A stretch of 64,000 nucleotides of DNA from Methylobacterium aerolatum (lineage in GTDB: Bacteria; Pseudomonadota; Alphaproteobacteria; Rhizobiales; Beijerinckiaceae). This document shows, one piece after another, positions 15,468-25,402 of the stretch. The stretch covers positions 1 to 64,000 of the forward strand of contig NZ_BPQE01000028.1 in assembly GCF_022179085.1 (NCBI RefSeq). Direction: 5' to 3'. The position numbers were made by a program, and so were the translations under genes. The number at the start of each line of letters is the position of its first letter. The first letter of the stretch is position 1. The notes beneath the pieces are model-generated. The model did not search any database and was not told the DNA's origin. It saw nothing but the letters and a program-made list of their open reading frames with translations.

Positions 15468-15725
15468 ATGCCGCGCCCTATCGCCTATCCTCTCGGATCT
15501 TGGCCGCTGGAGATGCGAGCGGAGACAGCCGCTGCGTTCTGCGATGAGCCGAGCGTCGAGGCGTTCCGGCGCAAGGTCGAGCGCGGCATCTACTCGCCTC
15601 CCCGCGTCGCCGCTGGCTGCCTGCCCAAGTGGCATCGCGGGCGGTTGGAGCAGGACATCGCTCGCCGGCATGGCCTTGCGATTAGCCCCCTCCCCCTCGC
15701 TGAGAGCGTGGAGGATCTAATCTGA
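15468..15725 (+). CDS. Excisionase-like small protein next to integrase
   Basis: An 85-residue protein; its TGA shares bases with the integrase ATG (TGATG), so the two are translationally coupled. It contains WPLEMRAETAAAFCDEPSVE, a helix-turn-helix-like segment seen in small AlpA/Xis-type proteins paired with alphaproteobacterial prophage integrases, followed by FRRKVERGIYSPPRV and a basic RLEQDIARRHG tail. The excisionase role is inferred from position and size. Confidence 0.6.
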   Translation: MPRPIAYPLGSWPLEMRAETAAAFCDEPSVEAFRRKVERGIYSPPRVAAGCLPKWHRGRLEQDIARRHGLAISPLPLAESVEDLI

Positions 15726-16933
15726 TGCCGCGCCGCAAGCCGCAGGGTTGGCCCAAGCTGATGGTCACGCGGCGGCTCGCGTCCGGGCTGACCGCTTACT
15801 ATTGGGTTCCACCTACCTGGGCCGCTAAGCGTGGTTGCAACCTGCGCTCGGAAGCGCTGGGTCAAGATTATGGGACGGCCAAGGCTCGCTGCGACGACGT
15901 TCTCAATCCGCAATTCGACGCTTGGCGTCTGGAAAGCGCTCTACCCGTTGAGGCAAATCGCGTCCGCGTCGGCACCTTCGATTGGCTCGTTACGCTCTAC
16001 AAGTCTTCTCCGAAATACACCGGCAAGCCGCCGCAGACCCGTCGGAGCTACGACGCATCGCTTCACTTGGTTTCTAGCTTCAAGCTGAAAGACGGTCGGT
16101 GCTTCGGGACGCTGGCTATCGGCAGCATCACCCCCGGCGCTGCGGATCGGCTTTACGCCAAGTTGAAGCTCAAGGCGGATGGTACCGAGCGCGTTCGCAC
16201 GGCCATCCTAGCTATGAGCATCGCGAAGCGGGCGTGGAACGTGGCACGCCGCGACAAGCCGGAAATCGTGCCGCTCGATAATCCGTTTGCCAAGATGGGC
16301 CTGTCCTACAAGGCAAAGGCTACTCGCCCCGTGACGCATGACGAGGTGGTGCGCTTCGTGGCCGCCGCCGACGCAGCCGGCGAGCCGTCCATCGGTACTG
16401 CGGCGATGATCGCGTTCTTCTGGTTGCAGCGGCAGGAGGACATCCTGTCCCGACTCAGTTGGGGGCATTACCGCCCCGCCGATGCGCCTCACATTGTGCG
16501 CGTGTTCCACCATAAGACCGACGAGTTGGTCGAGGTGCCTCTTTTCGACACCGACGGCACGGCGCTTTGGCCGCAGATCATGGATCGGCTGGATGCCGCA
16601 CCTCGGCGCGGTACGCTGATTGTGATCCGTGATCAGCCGGACCGTCTGCGCAAGGTGCATCTGCCTTGGCAGTTTCGCTATTTTCGACATCGCGTTGCCG
16701 AGATCCGCTCAGCGGCCGGCATCGATCCCGAGGTCAAGTTCATGGGTCTGCGCCACGGCGGCAACGTCGAGGGTGCAGAGGCTGGACTGACAGACGCTCA
16801 GCTCCGCGCTCTGAGCGGTCATCTCACTACCGCAGCCCTCCTTCGGTACGCCCAGGCGACACCGAGGCAACGGCAAGCGGGAGGGCGGAAACGACTGGAT
16901 GCGAGAACGAAGAAGGAAGGTTTGTCGAAATAG
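15725..16933 (+). CDS. Tyrosine-type site-specific integrase
   Basis: A 402-residue phage integrase. The N-terminal arm-binding part (MPRRKPQGWPKLMVTRRL) and core-binding domain (about 70-180) precede the catalytic domain (about 200-385). In that domain the active-site Arg is in WLQRQEDILSRL, the Lys in HHKTDE, the Arg in FMGLRHGGN, the His in LSGHLTTAAL and the nucleophile Tyr in LRYAQAT. The first His of the usual HxxR box is Met here. The gene ends 55 bp from the 3' end of a tRNA-Lys gene, the usual attachment target. It catalyses element integration and, with the upstream small protein, excision. Confidence 0.88.
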   Translation: MPRRKPQGWPKLMVTRRLASGLTAYYWVPPTWAAKRGCNLRSEALGQDYGTAKARCDDVLNPQFDAWRLESALPVEANRVRVGTFDWLVTLYKSSPKYTGKPPQTRRSYDASLHLVSSFKLKDGRCFGTLAIGSITPGAADRLYAKLKLKADGTERVRTAILAMSIAKRAWNVARRDKPEIVPLDNPFAKMGLSYKAKATRPVTHDEVVRFVAAADAAGEPSIGTAAMIAFFWLQRQEDILSRLSWGHYRPADAPHIVRVFHHKTDELVEVPLFDTDGTALWPQIMDRLDAAPRRGTLIVIRDQPDRLRKVHLPWQFRYFRHRVAEIRSAAGIDPEVKFMGLRHGGNVEGAEAGLTDAQLRALSGHLTTAALLRYAQATPRQRQAGGRKRLDARTKKEGLSK

Positions 16934-16988
16934 CCGATGACGCCGTGTCGAAACGGCTTCAGAACTACCGGCTAAGTCTTTGATTTAT

Positions 16989-17064
<76 letters not shown>

Positions 17065-17126
17065 GATCGCTTCAGCGACCGTTTTGTCGGCCACCAACCG
17101 CCGACGGGGGGCCTAGTACCAACGCT

Positions 17127-17160
17127 GCCGGGGGCTGTCCACCCCCGGCGGTGCTTTTTT
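17127..17160 (+). terminator. Rho-independent-type terminator facing leuA
   Basis: Stem GCCGGGGG/CCCCCGGC (127-134 and 142-149 of this kb) with a 7-nt loop, followed after 5 nt by six T. The T-run is on the plus strand, so it would stop transcription leaving the element through the tRNA and protect the convergent leuA gene. Confidence 0.6.
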
Positions 17161-17163
17161 CCC

Positions 17164-18738
17164 TTATTCCGCCGCGGCGTGCTGCGCGTGCAGGCGGACC
17201 GCCTGGGCCGAGAGCTTGTTCAGCGCCGAGAGATAGGCCTTCGCCGAGGCGACCAGCGTGTCCGGGTCGGCGCCGCGGGCGGTGATGCTGCGGTCGCCGT
17301 CGCGCAGGCGGACGGTCACCTCCGCCTGTGCGTCGGTGCCACCCGTGACGGCGTGGACATCGTAGAGGTCGAGCTGCGCCTCGTGGGGCACCAGGGCGCG
17401 GATCGCGTTGAACACGGCGTCCACCGGCCCGTTGCCGTCGGCCTCCTCGATCCGCGAACCCGCTTCGTCTTGGATGCGCAGGGTCGCCCGCTGCGGGCCG
17501 CGCGTGCCGGCGATAACGGAGAGGGAGACCAGCCGGATGCGGTCCTGGGCGGTGGCGAGGTTCTCGTCCACCAGGGCCTCGATGTCCTCGTCGTAAACGT
17601 GCTTCTTGCGGTCGGCCAGCGCCTTGAACCGCTCGAAGGCGTCCTGGAACTGGTTGTCGGACAGGTGCAGGCCGAGATCCTCCAGCTTGGAGCGAAAGGC
17701 CGCACGGCCGGAATGCTTGCCCATGACAAGGGAGGTCTTGGTCAGGCCGACCGAGGCCGGGGTCATGATCTCGTAGGTCTCCGCATTCTTCAGCATCCCG
17801 TCCTGGTGGATGCCGCTCTCGTGGGCGAAGGCGTTGCGGCCGACGATGGCCTTGTTGAACTGCACGGGAAAGTTGGTGGCGTGGCTCACGAGCTTGGAGG
17901 CGCGGGTGAGCATCTGCGATTCGATGCCGGTTTCGTAGGGCATCACGTCGGCGCGGGTGCGGATCGCCATCACGATCTCTTCGAGCGCCGCGTTGCCCGC
18001 CCGCTCGCCGATGCCGTTGACGGTGCATTCCACCTGCCGCGCGCCGCCCTCGATGCCCGCCAGCGAGTTGGCGATGGCGAGGCCGAGGTCGTTGTGGCAG
18101 TGGACCGAGAAGATCGCCTTGTCGGCGTTCGGCACGCGCTCGCGCACGGCGCGGAACATCTCCCTGTACTCGGCGGGCGTGGCGTAGCCCACCGTGTCGG
18201 GCAGGTTGATGGTGGTGGCGCCCGCCTTGATCGCCGCCTCGACGGTGCGGCACAGGTAATCGATCGGCGTGCGCGTCGCGTCCATGGCCGACCACTCCAC
18301 GTCCTCCACGAGGTCGCGGGCCTGGGCCACGGTCTTCAGGATGATCTCCAGCACTTCGTCCTGGCTCTTGCGCATCTGGTGCGCGAGGTGGATCGGCGAG
18401 GTGGAGACGAAGGTGTGGATCCGCCCGCGCTTGGCGTGGCGCACCGCCTCGCCCGCCCGGGCAATGTCGGCGGGGATGGCGCGGGCCAGCCCGGCGATGG
18501 TCGCCCGCTTGGTCCGCCGGGCGATCTCGGACACGGCCTCGAAATCGCCGTTGGAGGCGATGGGAAAGCCGGCCTCGATGATATCGACACCCATCGTGTC
18601 GAGGAGTTCGGCCACCGCCAGCTTCTCGTCGAAGGTCATGGTCGCGCCGGGGCACTGCTCGCCGTCGCGCAGGGTGGTGTCGAAGATCAGCACGCGCTCG
18701 CGGGTGCCGGTGGGGGAGATGTTTGCCGTGGTGCTCAT
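17164..18738 (-). CDS. leuA: 2-isopropylmalate synthase
   Basis: First committed step of leucine synthesis: condenses acetyl-CoA with 2-oxoisovalerate. ATG 18738 follows AGGAAGGCG; the frame extends to 18819 without a better signal. The 524-residue product has the HMGL-like barrel with [12 protein letters not shown] (metal Asp, about residue 19), HCHNDLGLA (metal His-x-His) and the C-terminal regulatory LeuA domain (about 390-515), the site of leucine feedback in the family. leuB is divergently placed 550 bp away. Cytosolic. Confidence 0.95.
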   Translation of the reverse strand: MSTTANISPTGTRERVLIFDTTLRDGEQCPGATMTFDEKLAVAELLDTMGVDIIEAGFPIASNGDFEAVSEIARRTKRATIAGLARAIPADIARAGEAVRHAKRGRIHTFVSTSPIHLAHQMRKSQDEVLEIILKTVAQARDLVEDVEWSAMDATRTPIDYLCRTVEAAIKAGATTINLPDTVGYATPAEYREMFRAVRERVPNADKAIFSVHCHNDLGLAIANSLAGIEGGARQVECTVNGIGERAGNAALEEIVMAIRTRADVMPYETGIESQMLTRASKLVSHATNFPVQFNKAIVGRNAFAHESGIHQDGMLKNAETYEIMTPASVGLTKTSLVMGKHSGRAAFRSKLEDLGLHLSDNQFQDAFERFKALADRKKHVYDEDIEALVDENLATAQDRIRLVSLSVIAGTRGPQRATLRIQDEAGSRIEEADGNGPVDAVFNAIRALVPHEAQLDLYDVHAVTGGTDAQAEVTVRLRDGDRSITARGADPDTLVASAKAYLSALNKLSAQAVRLHAQHAAAE

Positions 18739-19287
18739 GGTATCGCCTTCCTGAAACCCTGTCGCGCTCCGCCCGGGCTGGTGGCCGGAGGCGGGAAATG
18801 CCCTCGAAGGGGCGGTCACTCGCGAAAAACTCCCCTAAGGGCCCAGGCGCATGCCCGGACGGCCCTCAGGGGCGGGTAAGCAGAAGGTCGAGAAGGAGCC
18901 GGGCCGGGAGCGCGCGCGACCGCGTGGCCGCAGCAGCGGCATCCGCGATCCCGAACGCTGAGCCGGCATGGGCCAAGGCTCGTCTCTCCCAAAGGCTCGC
19001 GCAGGCTTGGCCGGAGCCGCCGCGCGTCAGGCGCGAAGAGGTACATCCGGCGCCCGTGAAACTCAAGGGGAAGTCCGGCCGATCGTCTCCGAAGCGCTTT
19101 CCCTGCGGCGGAGACCGCACTAAAGCGCGCGAGATCGTTCCCGCTCGGGACAGGCTGGCCCTGCCGTCCTCGCGAGCGAAGCGAGGCGTCCCGCCCCCTG
19201 GGTCGCTTCGCTTCGCTCGCGAGGACGGAGGGGGATGCAGCGACCGGCGGTCCCGGACGCCCCAATCGAATTCGCGCGAGACTCCTC
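18739..19287. other. Divergent leuA-leuB spacer with a REP-like hairpin
   Basis: No gene is seen. The spacer must hold the promoters of both leu genes. A long near-perfect inverted repeat lies at 19164-19228 (arms of about 21 bp built on CCGTCCTCGCGAGCG), of the same GAGCGAAGC type seen in other spacers of this window. A smaller dyad CCCCTAAGGG-CCCTCAGGGG region lies around 18832-18876. No leader peptide with a Leu run was found. Confidence 0.6.
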
Positions 19288-20397
19288 ATGGCCAGCTACA
19301 AGCTCCTGCTCCTCCCCGGCGACGGCATCGGCCCGGAGGTGGCGGAGGGCCTGAAAACCGTCCTCGGCGCCTTGAAGGAGACCGGCCTCGCCTCCTTCGA
19401 GACCGAGACCGACCTCGTCGGCGGCAGCGCCCTCGACGCGCACGGCGTGCCCCTGGCAGATGCGACGCTCCAGCGGGCGAAGGACGCGGACGCGATCCTG
19501 CTCGGCGCCGTCGGCGGCCCGAAATGGGCCGGCGTGCCTTACGAGAACCGCCCCGAGGCCGGTCTCCTGCGCCTGCGCAAGGACCTCGACCTGTTCGCCA
19601 ACCTCCGGCCCGCGATCTGCTACCCGGCGCTCGCCGAGGCCTCGGCCCTTAAGCGCGACCTCGTCGAGGGCCTCGACATCATGATCGTGCGCGAGTTGAC
19701 CGGCGGCGTCTATTTCGGCGAGCCGAAGGAGATCACGTCGCTGCCGGACGGCGGCAAGCGGGCCGTGGACACGCAGGTGTACACCTCGGCCGAGATCGAG
19801 CGGATCACCCACGTCGCCTTCGATCTCGCCGCCAAGCGCTCCGGCCGCGTGGCCTCGGCCGAGAAGCACAACGTGATGAAGACCGGCGTCCTGTGGAAGG
19901 AGGTCGTCACCCGCGTCCACGCGGAGCACTACGCCCATCTCGAACTGGAGCACGTGCTGGCCGACAACTGCGCCATGCAGCTCGTGCGGCGCCCGAAGCA
20001 GTTCGACGTGCTGGTGATGGACAACCTGTTCGGCGACGTCCTCTCCGACATCGCGGCGATGCTCACCGGCTCCCTCGGGATGCTGCCCTCGGCGTCGCTG
20101 GGGGCTGTGGACGACAAGGGCCTGCGCCGGGCGCTCTACGAGCCCGTCCACGGCTCCGCGCCCGATATCGCCGGCCAGGACAAGGCGAACCCCATCGCCA
20201 TGATCGGCTCGCTCGCCATGTGCCTGCGCTACTCCTTCGGCCTGGGCGAGGCCGCCGACGCCCTCGACGGAGCGATCACCGACGCGCTGGCCGGCGGCGC
20301 CCGCACCGCCGACATCGCCACCGAGGGCACGACCCCCATCGGCACCAAGGCCATGGCGGAGGTGATCGCGCAGGCGCTCAAGGCGCGGGTCGGCTGA
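19288..20397 (+). CDS. leuB: 3-isopropylmalate dehydrogenase
   Basis: NAD-dependent oxidative decarboxylation of 3-isopropylmalate in leucine synthesis. It has 369 residues, the normal length. It opens [12 protein letters not shown], carries the substrate loop [20 protein letters not shown] (Arg cluster) and the metal/NAD segments [14 protein letters not shown] and [15 protein letters not shown]. Start at ATG 19288 after GAGACTCCTC. Cytosolic homodimer in the family. It is followed by ubiE in the same direction. Confidence 0.95.
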   Translation: MASYKLLLLPGDGIGPEVAEGLKTVLGALKETGLASFETETDLVGGSALDAHGVPLADATLQRAKDADAILLGAVGGPKWAGVPYENRPEAGLLRLRKDLDLFANLRPAICYPALAEASALKRDLVEGLDIMIVRELTGGVYFGEPKEITSLPDGGKRAVDTQVYTSAEIERITHVAFDLAAKRSGRVASAEKHNVMKTGVLWKEVVTRVHAEHYAHLELEHVLADNCAMQLVRRPKQFDVLVMDNLFGDVLSDIAAMLTGSLGMLPSASLGAVDDKGLRRALYEPVHGSAPDIAGQDKANPIAMIGSLAMCLRYSFGLGEAADALDGAITDALAGGARTADIATEGTTPIGTKAMAEVIAQALKARVG

Positions 20398-20508
20398 TCC
20401 GCGTCCCGTCGGCGCCGCCGCACCCTGCGACGCATGGCGGCTCGGCCGGACTCCGGGTATGACGCCCCCGGGGCCGGCACCGGTCCGGGTGTGACGAGCA
20501 AGCGGGGT

Positions 20509-21282
20509 ATGACGGTGGCGGATGAGGGCACGAAGCGCGAGACCGCGGATTTCGGCTTCGAGACGGTGGCCCTCAACGAGAAGCAGGGACGCGTCGACGG
20601 CGTGTTCCATTCCGTGGCGCGCCGCTACGACCTGATGAACGACCTGATGTCTGGTGGCCTCCACCGAGCGTGGAAAGCGCAGCTCATCGCCATGCTGCGC
20701 CCGCCGAAGGGGCGGCCCTTCGCCCATCTCGACGTGGCCGGCGGCACGGGCGACGTCGCCTTCCGGGTGCTGGAGGCCGGCGGGCCTGCGACGCAGGTCA
20801 CCGTGCTCGACATCAACGAGTCGATGCTCCGCGTCGGCGCGGAGCGCGCCGCCGGGCGCTACGGCGAGCGCATCGCCTTCGTCACCGGCAATGCCGAGAC
20901 CCTGCCCCTGCCGGATGCGAGCTTCGACGCCTACACCATCGCCTTCGGCATCCGGAACGTGCCGCGCATCGAGGTGGCGCTGGCGGAAGCCAAGCGCGTG
21001 CTGAAGCCCGGCGGGCGCTTCCTCTGCCTGGAATTCTCGGCGGTGGACGTGCCGCTGCTCGACAAGATTTACGAGGCGTATTCCTTCCACGTCATCCCCC
21101 GCATCGGCGAGCGGGTGGCGGGGGATGCCGACTCGTACCGCTACCTCGTGGAATCGATCCGCAAGTTCCCGACGCGGGGCGCCTTCGCCGGGATGATCGA
21201 GCGGGCCGGCTTCCGCCACGTCACCGAGCGCCCGCTCTCGGGGGGCATCGTGGCGATCCATTCCGGGTGGAAGGTGTCGTGA
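20509..21282 (+). CDS. ubiE: Ubiquinone biosynthesis C-methyltransferase UbiE
   Basis: SAM-dependent C-methylation in ubiquinone synthesis. The start is taken at ATG 20509 ([20 protein letters not shown]); in-frame starts further up lack a ribosome site. It has 257 residues with the UbiE signatures: [18 protein letters not shown], the SAM motif [12 protein letters not shown] (about 71-82), [16 protein letters not shown] and IAFGIRNV, ending [13 protein letters not shown]. It is followed 180 bp later by ubiB; in many alphaproteobacteria the two form a unit. Membrane-associated cytosolic enzyme. Confidence 0.93.
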   Translation: MTVADEGTKRETADFGFETVALNEKQGRVDGVFHSVARRYDLMNDLMSGGLHRAWKAQLIAMLRPPKGRPFAHLDVAGGTGDVAFRVLEAGGPATQVTVLDINESMLRVGAERAAGRYGERIAFVTGNAETLPLPDASFDAYTIAFGIRNVPRIEVALAEAKRVLKPGGRFLCLEFSAVDVPLLDKIYEAYSFHVIPRIGERVAGDADSYRYLVESIRKFPTRGAFAGMIERAGFRHVTERPLSGGIVAIHSGWKVS

Positions 21283-21463
21283 GCGGTCGCGCGATGCGGA
21301 TGCCGTCGGTCCCCGGGGCTGGACGGAACGCCACCCTGTCTCCGTCATTGCGAGTGCAGCCAAGCAATCCGGGGACGCCCTTCGCCCGGAAGAGGCCGGC
21401 GGCCCTGGATCGCTCGGCTTCGCTCACGGGGACGGCCTTGGGCGTCGAACGGTCGGTGCGCCC

Positions 21464-23026
21464 GTGATCGGTGCCTTCATCAACCTGTTCCGCGGTGTCC
21501 GCGTCGGCTTCGTGCTGGCCCGCGAGGGCGCGCTGGCTTTCGCCGACCCGTCGGAACTGCCCCCGCACCTGAAGCTCGCCCTGCGTCTCGGCCGGTCCAT
21601 CGAGCGTCCCGGCTTGAAAGATGGCGCCGCCCGCCTCTCGGCGGCGATGACGCGGCTCGGCCCGTCCTACGTGAAGTTCGGCCAGTTCCTGGCCACCCGG
21701 CCGGATATCGTCGGCATGGCGGCGGCCGTCGATCTGGAACAGTTGCAGGACCGGGTGCCGCCCTTCCCGCAGGCCACCGCCGTGCGCGTGGTGGAGGCGG
21801 CCTTCGGCAGGCCCATCGGGCGGATCTTCGTCTCCTTCAGCGAGCCGATCGCCGCCGCCTCCATCGCCCAGGTTCACAAGGCTGAGGTGGAGGACGCGGA
21901 CGGCACCCGCCGTACGCTCGCCGTGAAGGTGATGCGGCCGGGCGTCCGGGAGGGCTTCAAGCGCGACCTGGAGGTGATGCGCTTCGTGGCCCGCGTGGTC
22001 CACGCCCTCTCGCCCGAGGCCGAGCGCCTGCGGCCCCGGGAAGTGGTGGAGATCCTGGCCCGCTCCGTGATGATGGAGATGGACTTTCGGCTGGAAGCCG
22101 CCGCCGCCTCCGAACTCGCCGAGAACACCAAGCACGACGAGGATTTCCGGGTGCCGCGCCCGGAATGGGAGCTGACCGCCCGCGACGTGCTCTCCTCCGA
22201 GTGGATCGATGGGACGAAGCTGCACGGTCCCGCGGCCATCGTGGCCGCCGGACACGATCCGCGCTCCGTGGGCCGGACGGTGATCCAGAGCTTTCTGCGG
22301 CAGGCCATCCGCGACGGCTTCTTCCACGCCGACATGCACCAGGGGAACCTGTTCGTGGACGCGCAGGGGCGCCTCGTCGCGGTGGATTTCGGCATCATGG
22401 GCCGCCTCGGGCCGAACGAGCGGCGCTTCCTGGCGGAGATCCTTCTCGGCTTCATCACCCGCGACTACCGGCGGGTGGCCAAGGTGCATTTCGAGGCCGG
22501 CTACGTGCCGCCGCACCATTCCGTCGACGACTTCGCCCAGGCGATCCGCGCCATCGGCGAGCCGATCCACCAGCGTTCGGCCGACGAGATCTCGATGGCC
22601 AAGGTGCTCACCCTGCTCTTCGACATCACCGCCCTGTTCGACATGAGCACCCGCACCGAACTGGTGATGCTCCAGAAGACCATGGTGGTGGTGGAGGGCG
22701 TGGCGCGCTCACTCGATCCGAAGCTCGACATGTGGACCTCGGCCGAGCCGGTGGTCCGCACCTGGATCACCCACAATCTCGGGCCGGTGGGGCGCCTGCA
22801 GAGCGGCGCCGAGGCGTTGCGCGTCGTCTCGAACGTGGTGGGCGACATTCCCGACCTCGCCGTGCGCCTCAAGCGCGTGCTGATCCGCGTGGACGAGGCG
22901 GGCACCGGCGACGCCAAGCGGCTGGAACGCTTTGCCCGCAACGAGCGCATCCGCGCGGTCTGGTCGACCCTCGCCCTGTGGGGCATCGCCATCGGGGCGT
23001 TGACGATCGCGTTCAGGGGGTTGTGA
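21464..23026 (+). CDS. ubiB: UbiB-type atypical kinase/ATPase for ubiquinone synthesis
   Basis: A 520-residue protein. ADCK/UbiB family hallmarks: LGPSYVKFGQFLATRPDIV (KxGQ motif, about 64-82), the Ala-rich loop SIAQVHKAEV, the catalytic Lys in LAVKVMRPG, HADMHQGNLFVD and VDFGIMGRLG (DFG). The C-terminus has one or two membrane helices (STLALWGIAIGALTIAFRGL). In the family it supports ubiquinone hydroxylation, probably by ATP-driven extraction of lipid intermediates. It begins at GTG 21464. A REP-like partial repeat lies in the spacer before it (about 21335-21446). Confidence 0.93.
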   Translation: MIGAFINLFRGVRVGFVLAREGALAFADPSELPPHLKLALRLGRSIERPGLKDGAARLSAAMTRLGPSYVKFGQFLATRPDIVGMAAAVDLEQLQDRVPPFPQATAVRVVEAAFGRPIGRIFVSFSEPIAAASIAQVHKAEVEDADGTRRTLAVKVMRPGVREGFKRDLEVMRFVARVVHALSPEAERLRPREVVEILARSVMMEMDFRLEAAAASELAENTKHDEDFRVPRPEWELTARDVLSSEWIDGTKLHGPAAIVAAGHDPRSVGRTVIQSFLRQAIRDGFFHADMHQGNLFVDAQGRLVAVDFGIMGRLGPNERRFLAEILLGFITRDYRRVAKVHFEAGYVPPHHSVDDFAQAIRAIGEPIHQRSADEISMAKVLTLLFDITALFDMSTRTELVMLQKTMVVVEGVARSLDPKLDMWTSAEPVVRTWITHNLGPVGRLQSGAEALRVVSNVVGDIPDLAVRLKRVLIRVDEAGTGDAKRLERFARNERIRAVWSTLALWGIAIGALTIAFRGL

Positions 23027-23066
23027 GACTGAGAGCCTGACCGGACACCCCGTTGTCCACTCCATC

Positions 23067-23181
23067 GTCCTCATCCTGAGGTCCGGCGAAGCCGCCTCGA
23101 AGGAGGCATCCAGGGAGCGCGGCGCCGTCTGGACGTCTCCTCGGAAACCTCCGCTGCGCTCCGGCGCCTCAGGACGAGGAC
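23067..23181. repeat. REP-like imperfect inverted repeat
   Basis: GTCCTCATCCTGAGG at 23067-23081 pairs with CCTCAGGACGAGGAC at 23167-23181, and the inner part is also largely self-complementary (CCGGCGAAGCCGCCTCG). It lies between the ends of ubiB and zapE. Repeats of this CATCCTGAGG type are frequent in rhizobial-order genomes (general knowledge). It may act as a bidirectional transcript end. Confidence 0.7.
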
Positions 23182-23217
23182 AGCGATGGGGAGAACGGCC
23201 GAATTCCGGTCAGGCTC

Positions 23218-24450
23218 TCACGTCTCCGCCAGCCCGGTGCTCGCCCCGCTCGCCTCGGAATGGCCCCGCCCATGCGGCTTGCCGATGTACTCCGTGGAGC
23301 GCATCTCGATGAGCCGCGAGACCGTGCGGTCGAACTCGAAGGCCTCCCGCCCCTCCGTGGCCGTGTAAAGGTCCTGCGCCTCGGCCGCCGCCGAAGCGAC
23401 GAGCTTCACGTTGCGGTCGTAGAGCGTGTCGATCAGCGTGATGAACCGCTTCGCCTCGTTGCGCTCGGCCTCCCCGATCACCGGAATGCCATCGAGGAGG
23501 ACCGTGTGGTAGGCGCGGGCGACGGCCATGTAGTCCGACGCCCCCAGGGGCTGGCGGCACAGGTCGTCGAACCCGAAGCGCGCGACGCCGCCCGCCGCCT
23601 CGGGCACCTTCAGCTCCCGCCCATGCACGGTGAGCGTCGCCGGTTGCCCCCTGGCGCGACCGGTGAGACCCTTGAACGCCGTATCGAGGGCGGCACGGGC
23701 GGTCCCGTCCGCCGGGACATGCCACACCGACGCGCCGCCGAGTTTCTCCAGGCGGAAATCGGTGCGGGAATCGAGGCGCAGGACCGCCACCCGCTCCTGC
23801 AGCGTCTCGATGAACGGCAGGAACAGCGCCCGGTTGAGGCCGCCCTCGTAGAGCCGGTCCGGCTCGACGTTCGAGGTCGCCACCACCGTGACGCCCCGGC
23901 GGAAGAGATGGGAGAACAGCCGCCCAAGGATCATCGCGTCGGCGATGTCGGTGACGGTGAACTCGTCGAAGCAGAGCAGCGTGGCCTCGTCGGCCAGCTG
24001 GTCGGCGACGGGGCCGATCGGATCGTCCCCCTTCACCTCGCCGCGCTTCAGCGCCTGCCGGTAGGCATGGATGCGCTCGTGGGCGTCCGCGAGAAAGCCG
24101 TGGAAGTGGACCCGGCGCTTCGGCCCCGGCGCGGCCTCGTGGAAGAGGTCCATCAGCATGGTCTTGCCGCGCCCGACCGAACCCCAGAGATACAGGCCGC
24201 GGACCGGTTCAGGCTGGTCCTTCTTCTTGAAGAGCCAGCCCAGCGCGCTGCTCTTGCTCGCGCGCTTCCGGCGGCTCAATTCCTGGACGATCCCGTCCAG
24301 GGCGCGCAGGGCCGCCACCTGTGCCGGATCTCGCTCGATGGCGCCGGAGGCCACCAATGCCTCGTACCGCTCGTGGACCGGGCCGGGCGGGGCCGCGCTG
24401 CCGCGCACCTCTGCGGAGGGGCCCCGCGCACCCCCGGATGTCTCACTCAC
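23218..24450 (-). CDS. zapE: ZapE/AFG1-like cell-division ATPase
   Basis: A 410-residue AFG1-type AAA ATPase. Walker A GSVGRGKTMLMDLF (about 88-101), Walker B LLCFDEFTVTDIAD (about 156-169) and the sensor VVATSNVEPDRLY are all present, followed by SKYHC-free C-terminal FITLIDTLYDRNVKLVASA. Bacterial ZapE interacts with FtsZ at late division, and the mitochondrial homologue handles inner-membrane protein turnover (family knowledge). It is convergent with ubiB. Confidence 0.9.
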   Translation of the reverse strand: MSETSGGARGPSAEVRGSAAPPGPVHERYEALVASGAIERDPAQVAALRALDGIVQELSRRKRASKSSALGWLFKKKDQPEPVRGLYLWGSVGRGKTMLMDLFHEAAPGPKRRVHFHGFLADAHERIHAYRQALKRGEVKGDDPIGPVADQLADEATLLCFDEFTVTDIADAMILGRLFSHLFRRGVTVVATSNVEPDRLYEGGLNRALFLPFIETLQERVAVLRLDSRTDFRLEKLGGASVWHVPADGTARAALDTAFKGLTGRARGQPATLTVHGRELKVPEAAGGVARFGFDDLCRQPLGASDYMAVARAYHTVLLDGIPVIGEAERNEAKRFITLIDTLYDRNVKLVASAAAEAQDLYTATEGREAFEFDRTVSRLIEMRSTEYIGKPHGRGHSEASGASTGLAET

Positions 24451-24716
24451 GCCACCGATCCCCTGCCCCTCTGCCCCGAAACCGAAGGCTCATGCCCGCG
24501 TCTGTGCGCTGCGGTGGGGTGCCGAATCAAGCCGTGGCGACCCCCGTCCGGAGGCAAACGGGCGGTGATGTCGCGGAAGTTCCCAGTGCATCCGCAGGGC
24601 TGCCACCCGTCTCGCTGCATTGCACAATGAACGGTCCCATGCCATATGGCCACGGTCCTCGGGAGGGACGTCCGGATCATTGAGGCGCGGTCAGCGCCGG
24701 ACGACCGGAGACCTTC

Positions 24717-25322
24717 ATGGCCGATCCTCGACCAAGCGAATCACTGCCCCTCGTACGCCGCCTTTGGCCGAGCGACCGGCAGGCCATCCTCGACTACTTT
24801 CGCCGCCTCGACGCCGAGACGCGGGCCAACCGCTTCATGGGCCAAGTGAGCGAGACCGGCCTGCTCGCCTATGCCGAGCAAGCCATGACGGCCCGCGGCG
24901 TCATGTACGGTGCGTTCCTCGACGGCACCCTTCGGGGGCTCGGCGAGTTGCGTCCCGGCGGCGGCGGCCGGTCCAGCTACTATCTCGGTCCCCAGGCGGA
25001 AGCGGCCTTCGCCGTGGAGCGCGAGTTCCGGCGGCGGGGATTGGGCGCCGCCCTCTTTGCCCGAATCACCCAGGCCGCGCGCAACCGCGGCGTCAGCGAT
25101 CTCCACGTCCGCTGCTTCGCCCGCAACGGACCGATGATCCGGCTGGCCGCCCGTCAGGGGGCGGCGGTGAGCCGCGACGGGCTGGAGGCGGACGGCGCCC
25201 TCCACCTCGATCGGGCGACGCCCATGACGCTCTGGTACGAGAGCATCGCCGAAGCCTTCGATTTCACCCTGTCGGTGACCCAGCGGACGGCGGATGCCGC
25301 GGACGGCCGCGACGCGGCCTGA
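24717..25322 (+). CDS. GNAT family N-acetyltransferase
   Basis: A 201-residue protein with a GNAT fold: an N-terminal VRRLWPSDRQAILDYFRRLD segment, then the acetyl-CoA-binding motif A VEREFRRRGLGAALFARI (R-R-x-G-L-G, about 101-118) and motif B SDLHVRCFARNGPMIRLA. The ATG at 24717 overlaps no neighbour. It is a stand-alone gene divergent from zapE. The substrate is unknown; similar proteins acetylate amines of small molecules or protein N-termini. Confidence 0.85.
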   Translation: MADPRPSESLPLVRRLWPSDRQAILDYFRRLDAETRANRFMGQVSETGLLAYAEQAMTARGVMYGAFLDGTLRGLGELRPGGGGRSSYYLGPQAEAAFAVEREFRRRGLGAALFARITQAARNRGVSDLHVRCFARNGPMIRLAARQGAAVSRDGLEADGALHLDRATPMTLWYESIAEAFDFTLSVTQRTADAADGRDAA

Positions 25323-25402
25323 CCATTCGCCAACGGACACACGCTTGCACCCCGCCGCCTTGAGCCGCTGCCTTGCCGACGGCTTCGACGACGGCCGGCG
25401 CT

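Noticed and set aside
17179-18879. 566-aa plus-strand open frame
   Set aside because: It is the antisense shadow of leuA: Arg/Gly/Val/His-rich, no domain, no start signal. Long antisense frames are expected at this GC content.
19120-21363. 747-aa minus-strand open frame
   Set aside because: It runs antisense through both leuB and ubiE, whose protein signatures are unmistakable on the plus strand.
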